Shown: positions 17,539-26,692, numbered from the stretch's first letter. The stretch is DNA of 64,000 nt from CAJCJE01 sp035948315 (GCA_035948315.1 DASZJG010000015.1:38900-102899); one strand, 5' to 3'. Program-made: numbers and translations. Notes: generated by a model not told the origin, from the sequence alone.

Positions 17539-19020
17539 ATGTCTTCACGTTCAGTCGCAGAGGAACTCGCGCGGAGTCTGCCAACGACACCGTTCGTGGC
17601 CGGGCGGTGGCAGTCGCCGTCCGGCGCGCCGACGTTCGACGTCACCGACCCGGTCACTGAGCAGCGCCTCGTGACGGTCGCCGAGGCGGACAGGGCGACC
17701 GTGGACCACGCGGTCGTGGCCGCCCACGACGCGCTGGAGGGCGGCGAGTGGGGCCGGATGGACGGCGCCGCCCGCGGGGAGCTGCTGCACTCGTTCGCGC
17801 GGCTGCTGGAGGAACACGCCGAAGATTTCGCGAACCTCGAATCCCTCGACGTGGGCAAGTCCGGGGCCGAACCGCGGCTGATCGACCTTCCGCAGGCGGT
17901 GGCCACCTTCCGGCACTACGCGGGCTGGGCCGACAAACTGACCGGCCACGCGATCCCGACGTCGGGCTATTTCGGGCGGCCCACGCACAACTACACCGTC
18001 CGCCAGCCCATCGGGGTCGTCGCGGCGATCACGCCGTGGAACTCGCCGACGATGATCGGCTCCTGGAAGATCGCACCGGCCCTGGCCGCAGGCTGCGCGG
18101 TCATCCTCAAGCCACCGGAGGACGCTCCGCTGTCCTCCCTGCTGCTGGCGCGACTGGCCGAACAGGCCGGTATCCCGGCTGGTGCGTTCAGCGTCCTGCC
18201 CGGTCGTGGCGCCACCACCGGCAACCTGCTCATCGAACATCCGGGCGTCGACAAGATCTCCTTCACCGGAAGCCCCGAGACCGGGCACATCGTCGCGACC
18301 GCCGCAATCGACGGCTTCCGCCCTGTGACCCTGGAGCTCGGTGGCAAGAGCCCGCAGATCGTGTTCGCCGATGCCGACCTCGACGCCGCCGCGCAGGGCG
18401 TGGCCCTGGGCATCTTCGCCAACCAGGGCGAAGTCTGCGCGGCCGGAAGCCGGATCCTGATCGCCCGCCCCATCTACGCCGAATTCGTCGCCCGGCTGGT
18501 CGACCACGCGGCCAAGGTGGTGCTCGGCGACCCGTTCGAGACCGGTACCACGATGGGCCCGCTGATCAACGCCAGACAACGCGACCGCGTCCTGCGCTAC
18601 ATCCAACTCGGCCGCGACCAAGGCGCCCGGCTCATCACCGGCGGCGGATCGCCCGACCGCCGCGGCTATTTCGTGGAGCCAACGCTGTTCGCCGGTGCAT
18701 CGAACACGATGACCATCGCCCGCGCCGAAATCTTCGGGCCCGTCGGGACCATCATCGTCTTCGACGACGACGAACAGGCGGTCGCGCTGGCCAACGACAG
18801 CGACTACGCGCTCGCCGCGACGCTGTGGACCACCGATCTGAGCCGGGCACACACGATGGCCCGGCGCGTGCGGGCCGGTGCGGTCGCGGTGAACGGGTGG
18901 TCGCCGCTGGACCCCCGGCTCCCGTGGGGCGGATCGAAGCTCAGTGGTCAGGGGCGCGAACTCGGGCTCGCTGGCCTGGAAGCGAACACCGAACTCAAGA
19001 CGATCACCGTCGTCCTCTGA
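17539..19020 (+). CDS. NAD(P)-dependent aldehyde dehydrogenase
   Basis: 493 residues, third aldehyde dehydrogenase of the window. It shows ITPWNSPTMIGSWKIAPALA, the base in TLELGGKSPQIV, the nucleophile cysteine in FANQGEVCAAGSR and EIFGPVGTIIVFDD. The ATG start opens 23 nt after the partial operator. The TfdB-like hydroxylase starts 17 nt downstream, so the two are one transcript. It is closer in sequence flow to the betaine/aromatic aldehyde group than to the enzyme at 562. Substrate unknown, presumably an aldehyde in the IclR-controlled pathway. Confidence 0.93.
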   Translation: MSSRSVAEELARSLPTTPFVAGRWQSPSGAPTFDVTDPVTEQRLVTVAEADRATVDHAVVAAHDALEGGEWGRMDGAARGELLHSFARLLEEHAEDFANLESLDVGKSGAEPRLIDLPQAVATFRHYAGWADKLTGHAIPTSGYFGRPTHNYTVRQPIGVVAAITPWNSPTMIGSWKIAPALAAGCAVILKPPEDAPLSSLLLARLAEQAGIPAGAFSVLPGRGATTGNLLIEHPGVDKISFTGSPETGHIVATAAIDGFRPVTLELGGKSPQIVFADADLDAAAQGVALGIFANQGEVCAAGSRILIARPIYAEFVARLVDHAAKVVLGDPFETGTTMGPLINARQRDRVLRYIQLGRDQGARLITGGGSPDRRGYFVEPTLFAGASNTMTIARAEIFGPVGTIIVFDDDEQAVALANDSDYALAATLWTTDLSRAHTMARRVRAGAVAVNGWSPLDPRLPWGGSKLSGQGRELGLAGLEANTELKTITVVL

Positions 19021-19037
19021 TCCCGGAAGGAGGCCTG

Positions 19038-20786
19038 ATGAGCGGATTCGACACCGACGTTCTCGTCATCGGCACCGGCCCCACCGGAGCCGCCGCCGCG
19101 CTGGCGCTGGCCACCTACGGCATTCGCGTGCACGCGGTCACCCGGTGGAACTGGGTGGCCAACACGCCCCGCGCGCACATCACCAATCAGCGCACCCTGG
19201 AAGTGCTGCGCGACCTGGGCGTCGAGGCGGAGGCCACCCAGCACGCCACCCCGTGGGAGCTGATCGGCGACATGGTCTTCGCCACCAGCCTCGGCGGTGA
19301 GGAGATCGCCCGCCTGCGCACCTGGGGCACCGGCGACGACCGGATCGGTGACTACCTCACCGGCAGTCCCTGCCCGCTGCTGGACATCCCGCAGCCCTAC
19401 CTGGAACCGGTCCTGATCAACAACGCCGCCGCCCGAGGCGCGCGTTTCGCCTTCAACACCGAGTACCTAGGCCACGTCCAGGACGGCACTGGGGTCACCG
19501 TCGAACTGCGGGACATCGCCACCGGTCGCGAGTACACCATGCGGGCCCGCTACCTCATCGGCGCCGACGGCGGCCGATCCCGGATCGTCGAGGAACTCGG
19601 CCTGCCGATGGAAGGGCACCTGGCCCGTGCCGCGAACGCCTACGTCCTGTTCCACGCCGACCTCACCCGCTACGCCGCCCACCGCCCCAGCATCCTGAAC
19701 TGGATCATGACTCCGAGCGCGACCTTCGGCGAGATCGGCATGGGCCTGCTGCGCGCCATCCGGCCCTGGCACACCTGGATCGCCGGGTGGGGCCACGACA
19801 TGGCCACCGGTGAACCCGACTTCAGCCCAGAAGTGGTCACCGCGAAGATCCGGACGCTGGTCGGCGACCCGGATCTGGAACTGGACATCGAGAACACCTC
19901 GGTCTGGTACATCAACCAGGCCCACGCTACCCGCTACGCCAAGGGCAGGGTCTTCTGCGGCGGCGACGCGGTGCACCGCCACCCGCCGTCGAACGGGCTC
20001 GGCTCGAACACCTCCATCCAGGACGCGTTCAACCTCGCCTGGAAGCTGGCCTACGTCATCCGGGGCGACGCTGGCCAGGAACTCCTGGAGTCCTATTCGG
20101 ATGAACGCGCACCGGTCGGGGAACAGGTTGTCGCCCGCGCGAACCGGTCACGGTTGGAGTACGAGCCGCTCAACGAATGCTTCCGCGTCACCGGACAAGC
20201 CGATCCCGTCGCGGCGGGGCTGGCCAAACTGCGCGACCCAGGCCCGGACGGTGTCGCGGTGCGCGCGGCGCTCGTGGCCGCGGTCGAGCTGAAGAACTAC
20301 GAGTTCAACGCCCAAGGCGTCGAACTCAACCAGCGCTACTCCTCGACCGCGGTCATCGCCGACCCCACTGCCGCACCCGAGGAGTTCGCCCGCGACCCGC
20401 AGCTCTACCTTGCGGCCACCACTCGCCCCGGCGCGAAACTGCCCCATGCCTGGCTCGTCGACGAGCACGGCCGTCGCGTGTCCACCCTCGACGTCATCGG
20501 CAAGGGCCGGTTCAGCCTGGTCACGGGAATCGCCGGGCAAGCCTGGGTTCGCGCGGCAGGCAAACTCGATCTGCCGTTCCTGCGCACCGTCGTCATCGGC
20601 GCCAAAGGCACCGAAGATCCCTACTGCGCCTGGGCCCGCGTCCGCGAGATCGACGAGGCCGGTGCTGTCCTCGTCCGCCCCGACGGCTATATCGCCTGGC
20701 GGATGCCCACCGCCACCAGCGATGACCACGAGGCTCTAGCCCAACTACGCGGCGCCCTGAGTGCCGCGCTGAGTTCCACCTACTGA
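19038..20786 (+). CDS. FAD-dependent phenol hydroxylase (TfdB-like)
   Basis: 582 residues, the length of 2,4-dichlorophenol 6-monooxygenase (TfdB). The flow is the same: DVLVIGTGPTGAAAALALAT, TPRAHITNQRTLEVLRDLGV, ATPWELIGDMVFATSLGGEE, IGADGGRSRIVEELGLPMEG and GDAVHRHPPSNGLGSNTSIQD, then a C-terminal thioredoxin-like domain. The family ortho-hydroxylates phenols to catechols with NADPH and O2. The ATG at 19038 has GGAAGGAGG 4 nt upstream; longer in-frame sequence belongs to the neighbour's shadow. It is co-transcribed with the aldehyde dehydrogenase. Its product would suit the extradiol-type enzymes elsewhere in the window. Whether the substrate is chlorinated cannot be read from sequence. 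Confidence 0.93.
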   Translation: MSGFDTDVLVIGTGPTGAAAALALATYGIRVHAVTRWNWVANTPRAHITNQRTLEVLRDLGVEAEATQHATPWELIGDMVFATSLGGEEIARLRTWGTGDDRIGDYLTGSPCPLLDIPQPYLEPVLINNAAARGARFAFNTEYLGHVQDGTGVTVELRDIATGREYTMRARYLIGADGGRSRIVEELGLPMEGHLARAANAYVLFHADLTRYAAHRPSILNWIMTPSATFGEIGMGLLRAIRPWHTWIAGWGHDMATGEPDFSPEVVTAKIRTLVGDPDLELDIENTSVWYINQAHATRYAKGRVFCGGDAVHRHPPSNGLGSNTSIQDAFNLAWKLAYVIRGDAGQELLESYSDERAPVGEQVVARANRSRLEYEPLNECFRVTGQADPVAAGLAKLRDPGPDGVAVRAALVAAVELKNYEFNAQGVELNQRYSSTAVIADPTAAPEEFARDPQLYLAATTRPGAKLPHAWLVDEHGRRVSTLDVIGKGRFSLVTGIAGQAWVRAAGKLDLPFLRTVVIGAKGTEDPYCAWARVREIDEAGAVLVRPDGYIAWRMPTATSDDHEALAQLRGALSAALSSTY

Positions 20787-20864
20787 ATGGACGGCCGACG
20801 ATGGAGCACGCAGCAGTTGCGGGTCATCGCCGCCGACCGTTTCGTCGCCAAGGAGGGGTGACCC

Positions 20865-21608
20865 GTGAGCGTGGATGTGCGAACTGCTTCGATCGACTGG
20901 CAGATGATCGCTGGCCTGCCATCGGCGGGGGAGCCTGTGCCGCGGAAACCGTTGACGGCTGGCGGTCCCATCGACGCCGATGCGATCACCGTAGCCGTGT
21001 TCGCCTACGACCAGGCGGCGGCCGCTGGCCTGCTCGGCAATCTGAGCGCCTCACCCGACATTCACGTTCTTCCCGCGAATCGGCACGCCGAGGCTGACGT
21101 GGTGGTGTTGTTGACCATTTCGGTCACCGACGCGCTGCTGAGCGAAATGGAGGCGATCAACGCCAGGGCGGTCAGCGCTGGGCAGAGCATGGTGCTGGTG
21201 TCCGGACCGCTCCGGGAGCGTCACCTGACTCGCGCGCTGAGCTGCGGCGTGGTCAGCATCCTGCCCAGGGCCGAGATCACGCCCCGGCTGATCACGCGCG
21301 CGGTGATCGCGAGCGGCAGCGGCCGGGCCATCATCCCGGAGACCGTCGCTCGCTGGCTGGTCGACGAGGCCAGGATGTTCCAGCAGAACGTGCTGGCGGT
21401 ACACGGATTGCAGGCGGGTGGCCTCGACGACCGCGAGGTGCGCGTGCTCAAGTTCCTCGCGGACGGCCTGGACACCGAGTACATCGCCGAACAGCTCAAC
21501 TATTCGGAACGGACGATCAAGAGGATCATCCAGGATCTGATGACGCGGCTCGGCCTGCGCAACCGGGCGCACGCGGTCTCCTACGCGCTGCGGGCCGGTG
21601 TCATCTGA
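20865..21608 (+). CDS. LuxR-type transcriptional regulator with a degenerate receiver-like domain
   Basis: 247 residues. The C-terminal ~65 residues are a LuxR/GerE helix-turn-helix: LDDREVRVLKFLADGLDTEYIAEQLNYSERTIKRIIQDLMTRLGLRNRAHAV. The N-terminal part looks like a response-regulator fold (ITVAVFAYD, ADVVVLLTISV, MVLVSG, GVVSILPRAEITPRLI), but the phospho-acceptor aspartate position reads VVVLLTI, so phosphorylation is unlikely. GTG start with AGGAGGGG upstream. It lies 78 nt after the hydroxylase and may be read with it. It could sense a ligand or act by level alone. Confidence 0.9.
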   Translation: MSVDVRTASIDWQMIAGLPSAGEPVPRKPLTAGGPIDADAITVAVFAYDQAAAAGLLGNLSASPDIHVLPANRHAEADVVVLLTISVTDALLSEMEAINARAVSAGQSMVLVSGPLRERHLTRALSCGVVSILPRAEITPRLITRAVIASGSGRAIIPETVARWLVDEARMFQQNVLAVHGLQAGGLDDREVRVLKFLADGLDTEYIAEQLNYSERTIKRIIQDLMTRLGLRNRAHAVSYALRAGVI

Positions 21609-21633
21609 GACCGGCCCGCACGACCGGCCTCGC

Positions 21634-22383
21634 TCACACCTGGTTGGTCCCGCCGTCGACGAACAATTCGATTCCGGTGATGAAGGTGCTCTGATCCGAG
21701 GCGAGGAACAGCGCCGCGGCCGCGACATCCTCGGGCCTGCCCAGGCGGCCCAGTGGGATCTCGCTGAGCAGGAAGGCCTTCAGCTCGTCCGCCTTCTCCT
21801 GGTCGGCGGCCAGGCCGTCAATCCCCGGGGTGTCGATCGTGCCGGGGGAGATCGTGTTGACCCGGATCGACCGGCCACGGAGTTCCTTCGCCCAGGTGCG
21901 GCCAAACGACCGGATCGTGGCCTTGGACGCCCCGTACACGCCGAACGCCTCATTGCCGACGCTGGCGGCGGTGGAACCGGCGAGGATGATCGACGCGCCG
22001 TCGTTCAACAGCGGCAGCGCTTTCTGCACCGTGAACAGCACGCCTTTGACATTGTTGCCGAAGGTCTCGTCGAAATGTTGCTCGGTGACCTGTTCCAGGG
22101 TGGCGAACTCGCCACCGCCCGCGTTCGCGAACACCACGTCGATCCCGTCGGACCGTTCGGCCACGGCCGCGTAGAGCCGGTCGAGGTCGGCCAGCTTGGA
22201 CACGTCGCCCTGGATACCGGTGACATTGCCGCCGACCGTGGCCACAGCGGTGTCGAGAGCGTCCTTGCGGCGGCCGGTGACGAATACGCGCGCGCCTTCG
22301 GACGCGAATCGTGCCACGGTGGCCAGGCCGATGCCGCTGGTGCCGCCGGTCACGACCGCGGTTTTGCCGTCAAGTTGTCCCAC
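21634..22383 (-). CDS. Short-chain dehydrogenase/reductase (classical SDR)
   Basis: 249 residues. It has all classical marks: VTGGTSGIGLATV at the N-terminus, VFANAGGG, the catalytic Ser in LAGSTAAS, Tyr and Lys in VYGASKATIRSF, and the C-terminal GIELFVDGG. GTG at 22383 is chosen: GGAGG lies 9 nt upstream and the fold begins at LDGKTAVVTGG; an upstream ATG at 22431 would add 16 unconserved residues. It converges on the LuxR gene. The epoxide hydrolase gene starts its 3' end 52 nt upstream, so the two may share a transcript. Confidence 0.92.
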   Translation of the reverse strand: MGQLDGKTAVVTGGTSGIGLATVARFASEGARVFVTGRRKDALDTAVATVGGNVTGIQGDVSKLADLDRLYAAVAERSDGIDVVFANAGGGEFATLEQVTEQHFDETFGNNVKGVLFTVQKALPLLNDGASIILAGSTAASVGNEAFGVYGASKATIRSFGRTWAKELRGRSIRVNTISPGTIDTPGIDGLAADQEKADELKAFLLSEIPLGRLGRPEDVAAAALFLASDQSTFITGIELFVDGGTNQV

Positions 22384-22435
22384 GAGTTCGATCCTCCATT
22401 GCTGAGAAACACCGAGCGGATGTACATCCACCGGA

Positions 22436-23755
22436 TCAACGCAGTTGCCGCGCGAATGCGCGCACTTCTTCGGTGAACAGGACCGGCTGCTCGAACGCCG
22501 CGAAATGACCGCCCTTGGGGATCTGGTCGTTGAAGTAGACCAGGTCGCGATAGGCGCGTTCGGCCCAGATCCGGGGCGTTCGGACGATCTCCTTGGGGAA
22601 GACGCTCACGCCGACGGGCAGGTCCAGCGTGGTCAGCGGCGCGGCCGTCGCGGAGTAGTCCTCCCAGTAGATCCGCGCGGAGGATGCCGCCGTGCCGGTG
22701 AGCCAGTACAGGGAGATGTCGTCGAGCATCGCATCCAGGCCGAGCAGCGTCTCGGGGTCGTACCCGCTGTCCGTCCACTCGCCGAACTTCTCGTAGATCC
22801 ACGCCGCCTGGCCGACCGGTGAGTCGATGAGCGGGTAGCCGATGGTCTGCGGCCGGGTCGACTGTTCGCGGTGGTAACCGGCGCCATAGGTGAAGAAATC
22901 GTTGATCTGCGCGAGGGCGGTCTGCTCGGCGGGGGTGGGTTCGCCTTCCAGCGGAGGCGAGAACACATATTCAGGGAAGTTGAGATGGACGCCGAGCAGC
23001 CCGGCCGGTCGCAGCTTGCCGAGCTGGGTGGTGATTCCGCCGCCCCAGTCGCCGCCCTGGGCCAGATATCCGGTGTATCCCAGGCGATCCATCAGCGCCG
23101 CCCACGCCTTGGCGATCCGGACCGTGTTCCAGCCTGCTTCGGTGGGGCGGTCGGAGAACCCGAAACCGGGGATCGAGGGGATCACGAGGTGGAACGCGTC
23201 CGCCACGGTGCCGCCGTGCGCCGTCGGGTCGGTCAGCGGACCGACCGCCCCCAGGAACTCGATGATCGAACCGGGCCACCCGTGCGTCAGCAGCAGCGGT
23301 CTCGCCGCGGCGTGACGAGACCGGATGTGGAGGAAGTGCACGCCCAGCCCGTCGATCTTCGTGCGGAACTGGCCCAGCCCGTTGAGCTCGCTTTCCAGCC
23401 TGCGCCAGTCGTACTCGTGCTGCCAGTAGTCGGCCAGCTGTCTGACCCTGCTGATCGGTGCTCCCTGGGACCAGTCGTTCACCAGCTCCTGCTCGGGGTA
23501 CCGGGCGCGGGCGAGCCGGTAGCGCAGGTCGGCGAGCGCCGCATCGGGAACGTGCAGCCGGAACCTGGTGACCTGATCGGTCGCCGGTGGCAGCGTCAGG
23601 TCGCTGTCCGGGGTACCGGTGGCTGCGGCGACGGCCGGAGTGGTGCCGAGCGCGACCGGGACGGCGGCAATACCGGCCGCCACCGCGGTCCGCAGCATGC
23701 CGCGACGGGTGAGGCCGCGCGGCATGGCCGAATTCCGAGGTGCTGGGTCTGGCAT
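22436..23755 (-). CDS. Tat-exported epoxide hydrolase (EHN family)
   Basis: 439 residues. The N-terminus carries a twin-arginine signal (LTRRGMLRTAVAAG) and a cleavage-like AVAAA stretch near residue 44. Then comes the EHN domain typical of epoxide hydrolases (YRLARARYPEQELVNDWSQG, YWQHEYDWRRLESELN) and an alpha/beta core: HGWPGSIIEF oxyanion loop, the nucleophile Asp in GGDWGGGIT, and KGGHFAAFEQP with the catalytic His. The predicted reaction is epoxide to vicinal diol outside the cytoplasm. It is one of two Tat-exported alpha/beta hydrolases within 4 kb on the same strand; an amidohydrolase lies between them. Confidence 0.92.
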   Translation of the reverse strand: MPDPAPRNSAMPRGLTRRGMLRTAVAAGIAAVPVALGTTPAVAAATGTPDSDLTLPPATDQVTRFRLHVPDAALADLRYRLARARYPEQELVNDWSQGAPISRVRQLADYWQHEYDWRRLESELNGLGQFRTKIDGLGVHFLHIRSRHAAARPLLLTHGWPGSIIEFLGAVGPLTDPTAHGGTVADAFHLVIPSIPGFGFSDRPTEAGWNTVRIAKAWAALMDRLGYTGYLAQGGDWGGGITTQLGKLRPAGLLGVHLNFPEYVFSPPLEGEPTPAEQTALAQINDFFTYGAGYHREQSTRPQTIGYPLIDSPVGQAAWIYEKFGEWTDSGYDPETLLGLDAMLDDISLYWLTGTAASSARIYWEDYSATAAPLTTLDLPVGVSVFPKEIVRTPRIWAERAYRDLVYFNDQIPKGGHFAAFEQPVLFTEEVRAFARQLR

Positions 23756-23941
23756 CGTTGTCTCGCCTTCTGCCTACGTGGTTCAGACGTGCTCAGCGGC
23801 TGGTGCAGGAGTTTCCCGTGTCGTGGTACCTGCTCCGCACCGATGCGGCCTCACGACGAGGGTGCCACGCACGGATCGAGTGGCCGTGACCCCCGCGACG
23901 AAGTTGCCCACGATTCCGGCGACTCCGACGTGCACACCGCG

Positions 23942-25126
23942 TCAGCGAACGCGCACACCTGCCCGGAAAACGGCCACGGGCTTGTGCAGCACAGCGAGGT
24001 CCGCGACCGGATCGCCCGTCACTACCAGGAAGTCCGCGTCGGCTCCTTCGACGATCCGGCCTTTCTTGTCCGCGGCACCACACGCATCCGCGGCACCGCT
24101 GGTCGCGGCTGCGAGTGCGTCCACCGGTGCGACTCCCAGATCGGCAAGTTGTTCGATGGCGTACGGCAGTACGTCGTGCGGTTTGAACGGGGCGATCCCG
24201 GCGTCGGTGCCGAGTACCAGATTGGCGCCAGCGTCGTACAGCACGAGGTACGCATGATGGATCGCCGCCATCCGGGCCGCGATCGCCGGAGGCAGATCGG
24301 GAACACCCGCGGCGGGCTGAGTGCCCAGAGTCAGACTCACGAACACATCGTGGTCCACGATCTCGCGCACCAGTCCGGCGTCGACGTGGCTCCCGTCCTC
24401 CGTCATGAACGACACGTGCTCAATGGTGTCGACACCCGCGGCCACCGCGTCCCGGATCGCCTCGGTGCCGTGGGCGTGCGCGGCCACCCTCATGCCAAGC
24501 CGATGGGCCTCCGCCACTGCCATCGCGACCTCGGCACGCGAGAACTGGGACCGGTACGGCGGCGGTGAGCCGGGGGTCATGTTGCCGCCACTCACCATGA
24601 TCTTGACCACCGAGCAGCCGTGCGACTGCCGTTCCCGCACCGCGGCAAGCAGCGCCTCCGTGTCGGCGACCTCGCCGCCGAGGAAGAAACAGTGCCCGCG
24701 CGGCGTCGTGATCGGAGCGCCCGCGTACACGATCTCCGGGCCGGATTCGGGCTGCCGCTTCAGCCTGCCGTTGAGTACCTCGCCGAGATAACCGCGATCG
24801 CCCAGATCCCGCACCGTGGTGATCCCGGCCTGAACCGCCAGGTGAGCCGCGTTCTCCATGGTGGCCAGCAGTTGCCCGTCGTCCATTGTGGTCAAGGCGG
24901 AGACGGGATCGGCACTGGCATTGAACGCGAGATGGATGTGTGCGTCCACCAGACCGGGCAGCAGGCAGCTGTCCGGTCCGAGATCGATCACAGCCGGGTC
25001 TGCGGCAGGGAGCCCGGCACCGGAGTCGATTCCCAGGATCCGGCTGCCCTCGACCCGCACCGTTGCTGGGCCGCGCATTCGGAAGCCGTCGAACATCCGC
25101 GCGGCACGCAGAGCAAATTCGCGCAT
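23942..25126 (-). CDS. Metal-dependent amidohydrolase
   Basis: 394 residues, full length for the imidazolonepropionase-like amidohydrolases. The two-metal site is visible: HIHLAF near residue 64, the lysine segment VVKIMVSGGN, MRVAAHAHGTEAI, VDTIEHVSFMTEDG and the Asp in VLGTDAGIAPF. The closing strand is GRIVEGADADFLVVTGDP. There is no signal peptide. It likely hydrolyses an amide or cyclic imide; which one is not known. Situated between two exported hydrolases; 186 nt separate it from the epoxide hydrolase and 53 nt from the alpha/beta hydrolase, so joint transcription is possible. Confidence 0.92.
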   Translation of the reverse strand: MREFALRAARMFDGFRMRGPATVRVEGSRILGIDSGAGLPAADPAVIDLGPDSCLLPGLVDAHIHLAFNASADPVSALTTMDDGQLLATMENAAHLAVQAGITTVRDLGDRGYLGEVLNGRLKRQPESGPEIVYAGAPITTPRGHCFFLGGEVADTEALLAAVRERQSHGCSVVKIMVSGGNMTPGSPPPYRSQFSRAEVAMAVAEAHRLGMRVAAHAHGTEAIRDAVAAGVDTIEHVSFMTEDGSHVDAGLVREIVDHDVFVSLTLGTQPAAGVPDLPPAIAARMAAIHHAYLVLYDAGANLVLGTDAGIAPFKPHDVLPYAIEQLADLGVAPVDALAAATSGAADACGAADKKGRIVEGADADFLVVTGDPVADLAVLHKPVAVFRAGVRVR

Positions 25127-25179
25127 GTCCTGCCTCTCAACGGGTTCTTGAGTGCATCGTCGGCGTCGCCGATGCCAGG

Positions 25180-26232
25180 TCAGCCATGAAGGTATGGCGC
25201 GAGGAAAGGATTGACTGCCGCGATCACTTCGTCAGGACCCTCGTCCATCAGGAAGTGACCGATTTTGGGGAGGACCGCGGTCGTCACGTTCTCCGCCACG
25301 GTGCGCATCTCCGTTCCCACCCCGGCGCCGACGCCAGCCTCGCCGCCCACGGCCAGCACTGGCAGCGTTAGCTTGCGCTTCTTGCGCTCGGTGTTCTGAG
25401 CGATGATCTCATCGATCGCGCGGTAGAACTCGAAGCTGCTCCGCAGCGCCCCCTGGCGCTTGAGCGCATCGACGTAGACCCGCACGATCTCGGCAGGCAC
25501 CGCGGTCGGAGTCGCGGCCTTGGTGGCGAACTGATACCCGAAGTAGATCTCCTCCCTGCCCCGCACCAGCTGTTCGTTGACACCTTCGACACGGTTGAAC
25601 GGGAAGTGCCACAACAGAGTGTTCCGCGATGCCGGGAGCAGCAGATCTCCCGGGTCAGTGAGGCCAGGCGTGATCGTTTCCATGGCGACGAACCGGTCAA
25701 CGGAATCCGGATAGTTCCAGGCGAGCGCATATCCGGTCCACGTTCCGACATCATGGGCGACCAGTGCGAACCGTTCATGTCCCAGCGCTGTCATGAGGTC
25801 GACCGCATCACCGGCGAGCGTGCTCGAGTCGTAGCCCGAAGCAGGCTTGTCGGACAGGCCCACCCCGCGCGGGTCCATCGCGACCACGGTGAAGTCCTTC
25901 GCCAGGGCGAACATCACATCCCGCCAGGTGAACCAGGTCTGGGGCCATCCACAGATGAGCAGAACCGCCGGACCAGTTCCGCCGGTCACCGCGTGCAGCC
26001 GCATTCCTTCAACGGAAACGTACCGACTGGTGAATGTCTTCCAGAAGCCCTTCGGCAAACCGGGCAGGCCACCGTTTCCGGTGTCAGTCTGCGTCGCAGC
26101 CTGCGAGACACCGTTCAACAGGCCCGACACTGGCACCGCGGCAGCTCCGGCCGCTGCCATCTTCAGCAGCCATCGCCGGGTGTGCCGATCGGCCTTCCCG
26201 GATTCGCCAAGATCGTTGCTGTCGTTGCTCAT
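25180..26232 (-). CDS. Tat-exported alpha/beta hydrolase (epoxide hydrolase/dehalogenase-like)
   Basis: 350 residues. The N-terminus has a twin-arginine motif and hydrophobic stretch (HTRRWLLKMAAAGAAAVPVSG) ending near SQAAT. The core shows LLICGWPQTWFTWRDVM, MDPRGVGLSDKP, the nucleophile Asp in VAHDVGTWTGYALA, and IGHFLMDEGPDE with the catalytic His. An Asp nucleophile with a WPQ-type loop fits epoxide hydrolases or haloalkane dehalogenases. The ATG at 26232 is chosen because the longer frame adds a piece of the PPOX neighbour; GGGAAAGG lies upstream. It begins 5 nt after the PPOX gene ends, so it is in an operon with it and the LLM oxidoreductase. Confidence 0.9.
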   Translation of the reverse strand: MSNDSNDLGESGKADRHTRRWLLKMAAAGAAAVPVSGLLNGVSQAATQTDTGNGGLPGLPKGFWKTFTSRYVSVEGMRLHAVTGGTGPAVLLICGWPQTWFTWRDVMFALAKDFTVVAMDPRGVGLSDKPASGYDSSTLAGDAVDLMTALGHERFALVAHDVGTWTGYALAWNYPDSVDRFVAMETITPGLTDPGDLLLPASRNTLLWHFPFNRVEGVNEQLVRGREEIYFGYQFATKAATPTAVPAEIVRVYVDALKRQGALRSSFEFYRAIDEIIAQNTERKKRKLTLPVLAVGGEAGVGAGVGTEMRTVAENVTTAVLPKIGHFLMDEGPDEVIAAVNPFLAPYLHG

Positions 26233-26237
26233 CAGAG

Positions 26238-26663
26238 TCAACCTTTCCCTGTCAAGGACTTCTCTGTCAGCGTGCCCCAGCCGTGCCACCGGTCGACGTC
26301 GATCCAGGCACTGATTCGCTTGCGGGTGCGCTCGGGATACGCCTGGCCGATGTAGTGCCGGGCGATCCGGTCGATGTCACGCAGGTCGTTGTCGTCCCGT
26401 AGTTCGGCTACGTGGCCTTGCAGGCTCACGTGGGTGTACCAGTCATCGCCATTGAGGACGGTCAGCGACACTCGCGGGTTCTGGCGAAGGTAATCCAGGC
26501 GCTTGCGGCCCTCGTCCATGTTGACCAAGATCCGCCCCTCGTCCCAGAGATACCAGGTAGCCACGGAGACCGGCTGCCCGTCCGGGCGGACGGTGGCGAT
26601 CATCGCTGGGTTGGGCTTGGCGAGCATGGTGCCGATCTCCGCTGGCACCGCTGACTTGGGCAC
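26238..26663 (-). CDS. PPOX-class flavin/F420-binding oxidoreductase-like protein
   Basis: 141 residues, one split-barrel domain of the pyridoxamine-5'-phosphate-oxidase fold. Seen: AMIATVRPDGQPVSVATWYLWDEGRILVNMDEGRKRLDYLRQ split over the first strands, then PRVSLTVLNGDDWYTHVSLQGHV. In actinobacteria this subclass (PPOX, F420-dependent) often reduces small unsaturated substrates with F420H2; FMN is an alternative. GTG start with AAGGGA 6 nt upstream. The F420-type LLM oxidoreductase ends 29 nt upstream, which supports a deazaflavin link. Confidence 0.88.
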   Translation of the reverse strand: MPKSAVPAEIGTMLAKPNPAMIATVRPDGQPVSVATWYLWDEGRILVNMDEGRKRLDYLRQNPRVSLTVLNGDDWYTHVSLQGHVAELRDDNDLRDIDRIARHYIGQAYPERTRKRISAWIDVDRWHGWGTLTEKSLTGKG

Positions 26664-26692
26664 GACAATTCCCTTCTGTGCGTTCTCGGTCC

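Noticed and set aside
17748..19037. In-frame 5' extension of the TfdB-like gene
   Set aside because: It is a shadow of the aldehyde dehydrogenase; GGAAGGAGG and ATG at 19038 define the start.
23756..23941. Small minus-strand frame (about 50 codons) between epoxide hydrolase and amidohydrolase
   Set aside because: Reads GVHVGVAGIVGNFVAGV and looks mildly protein-like, but has no ribosome site or known family and overlaps nothing conserved.
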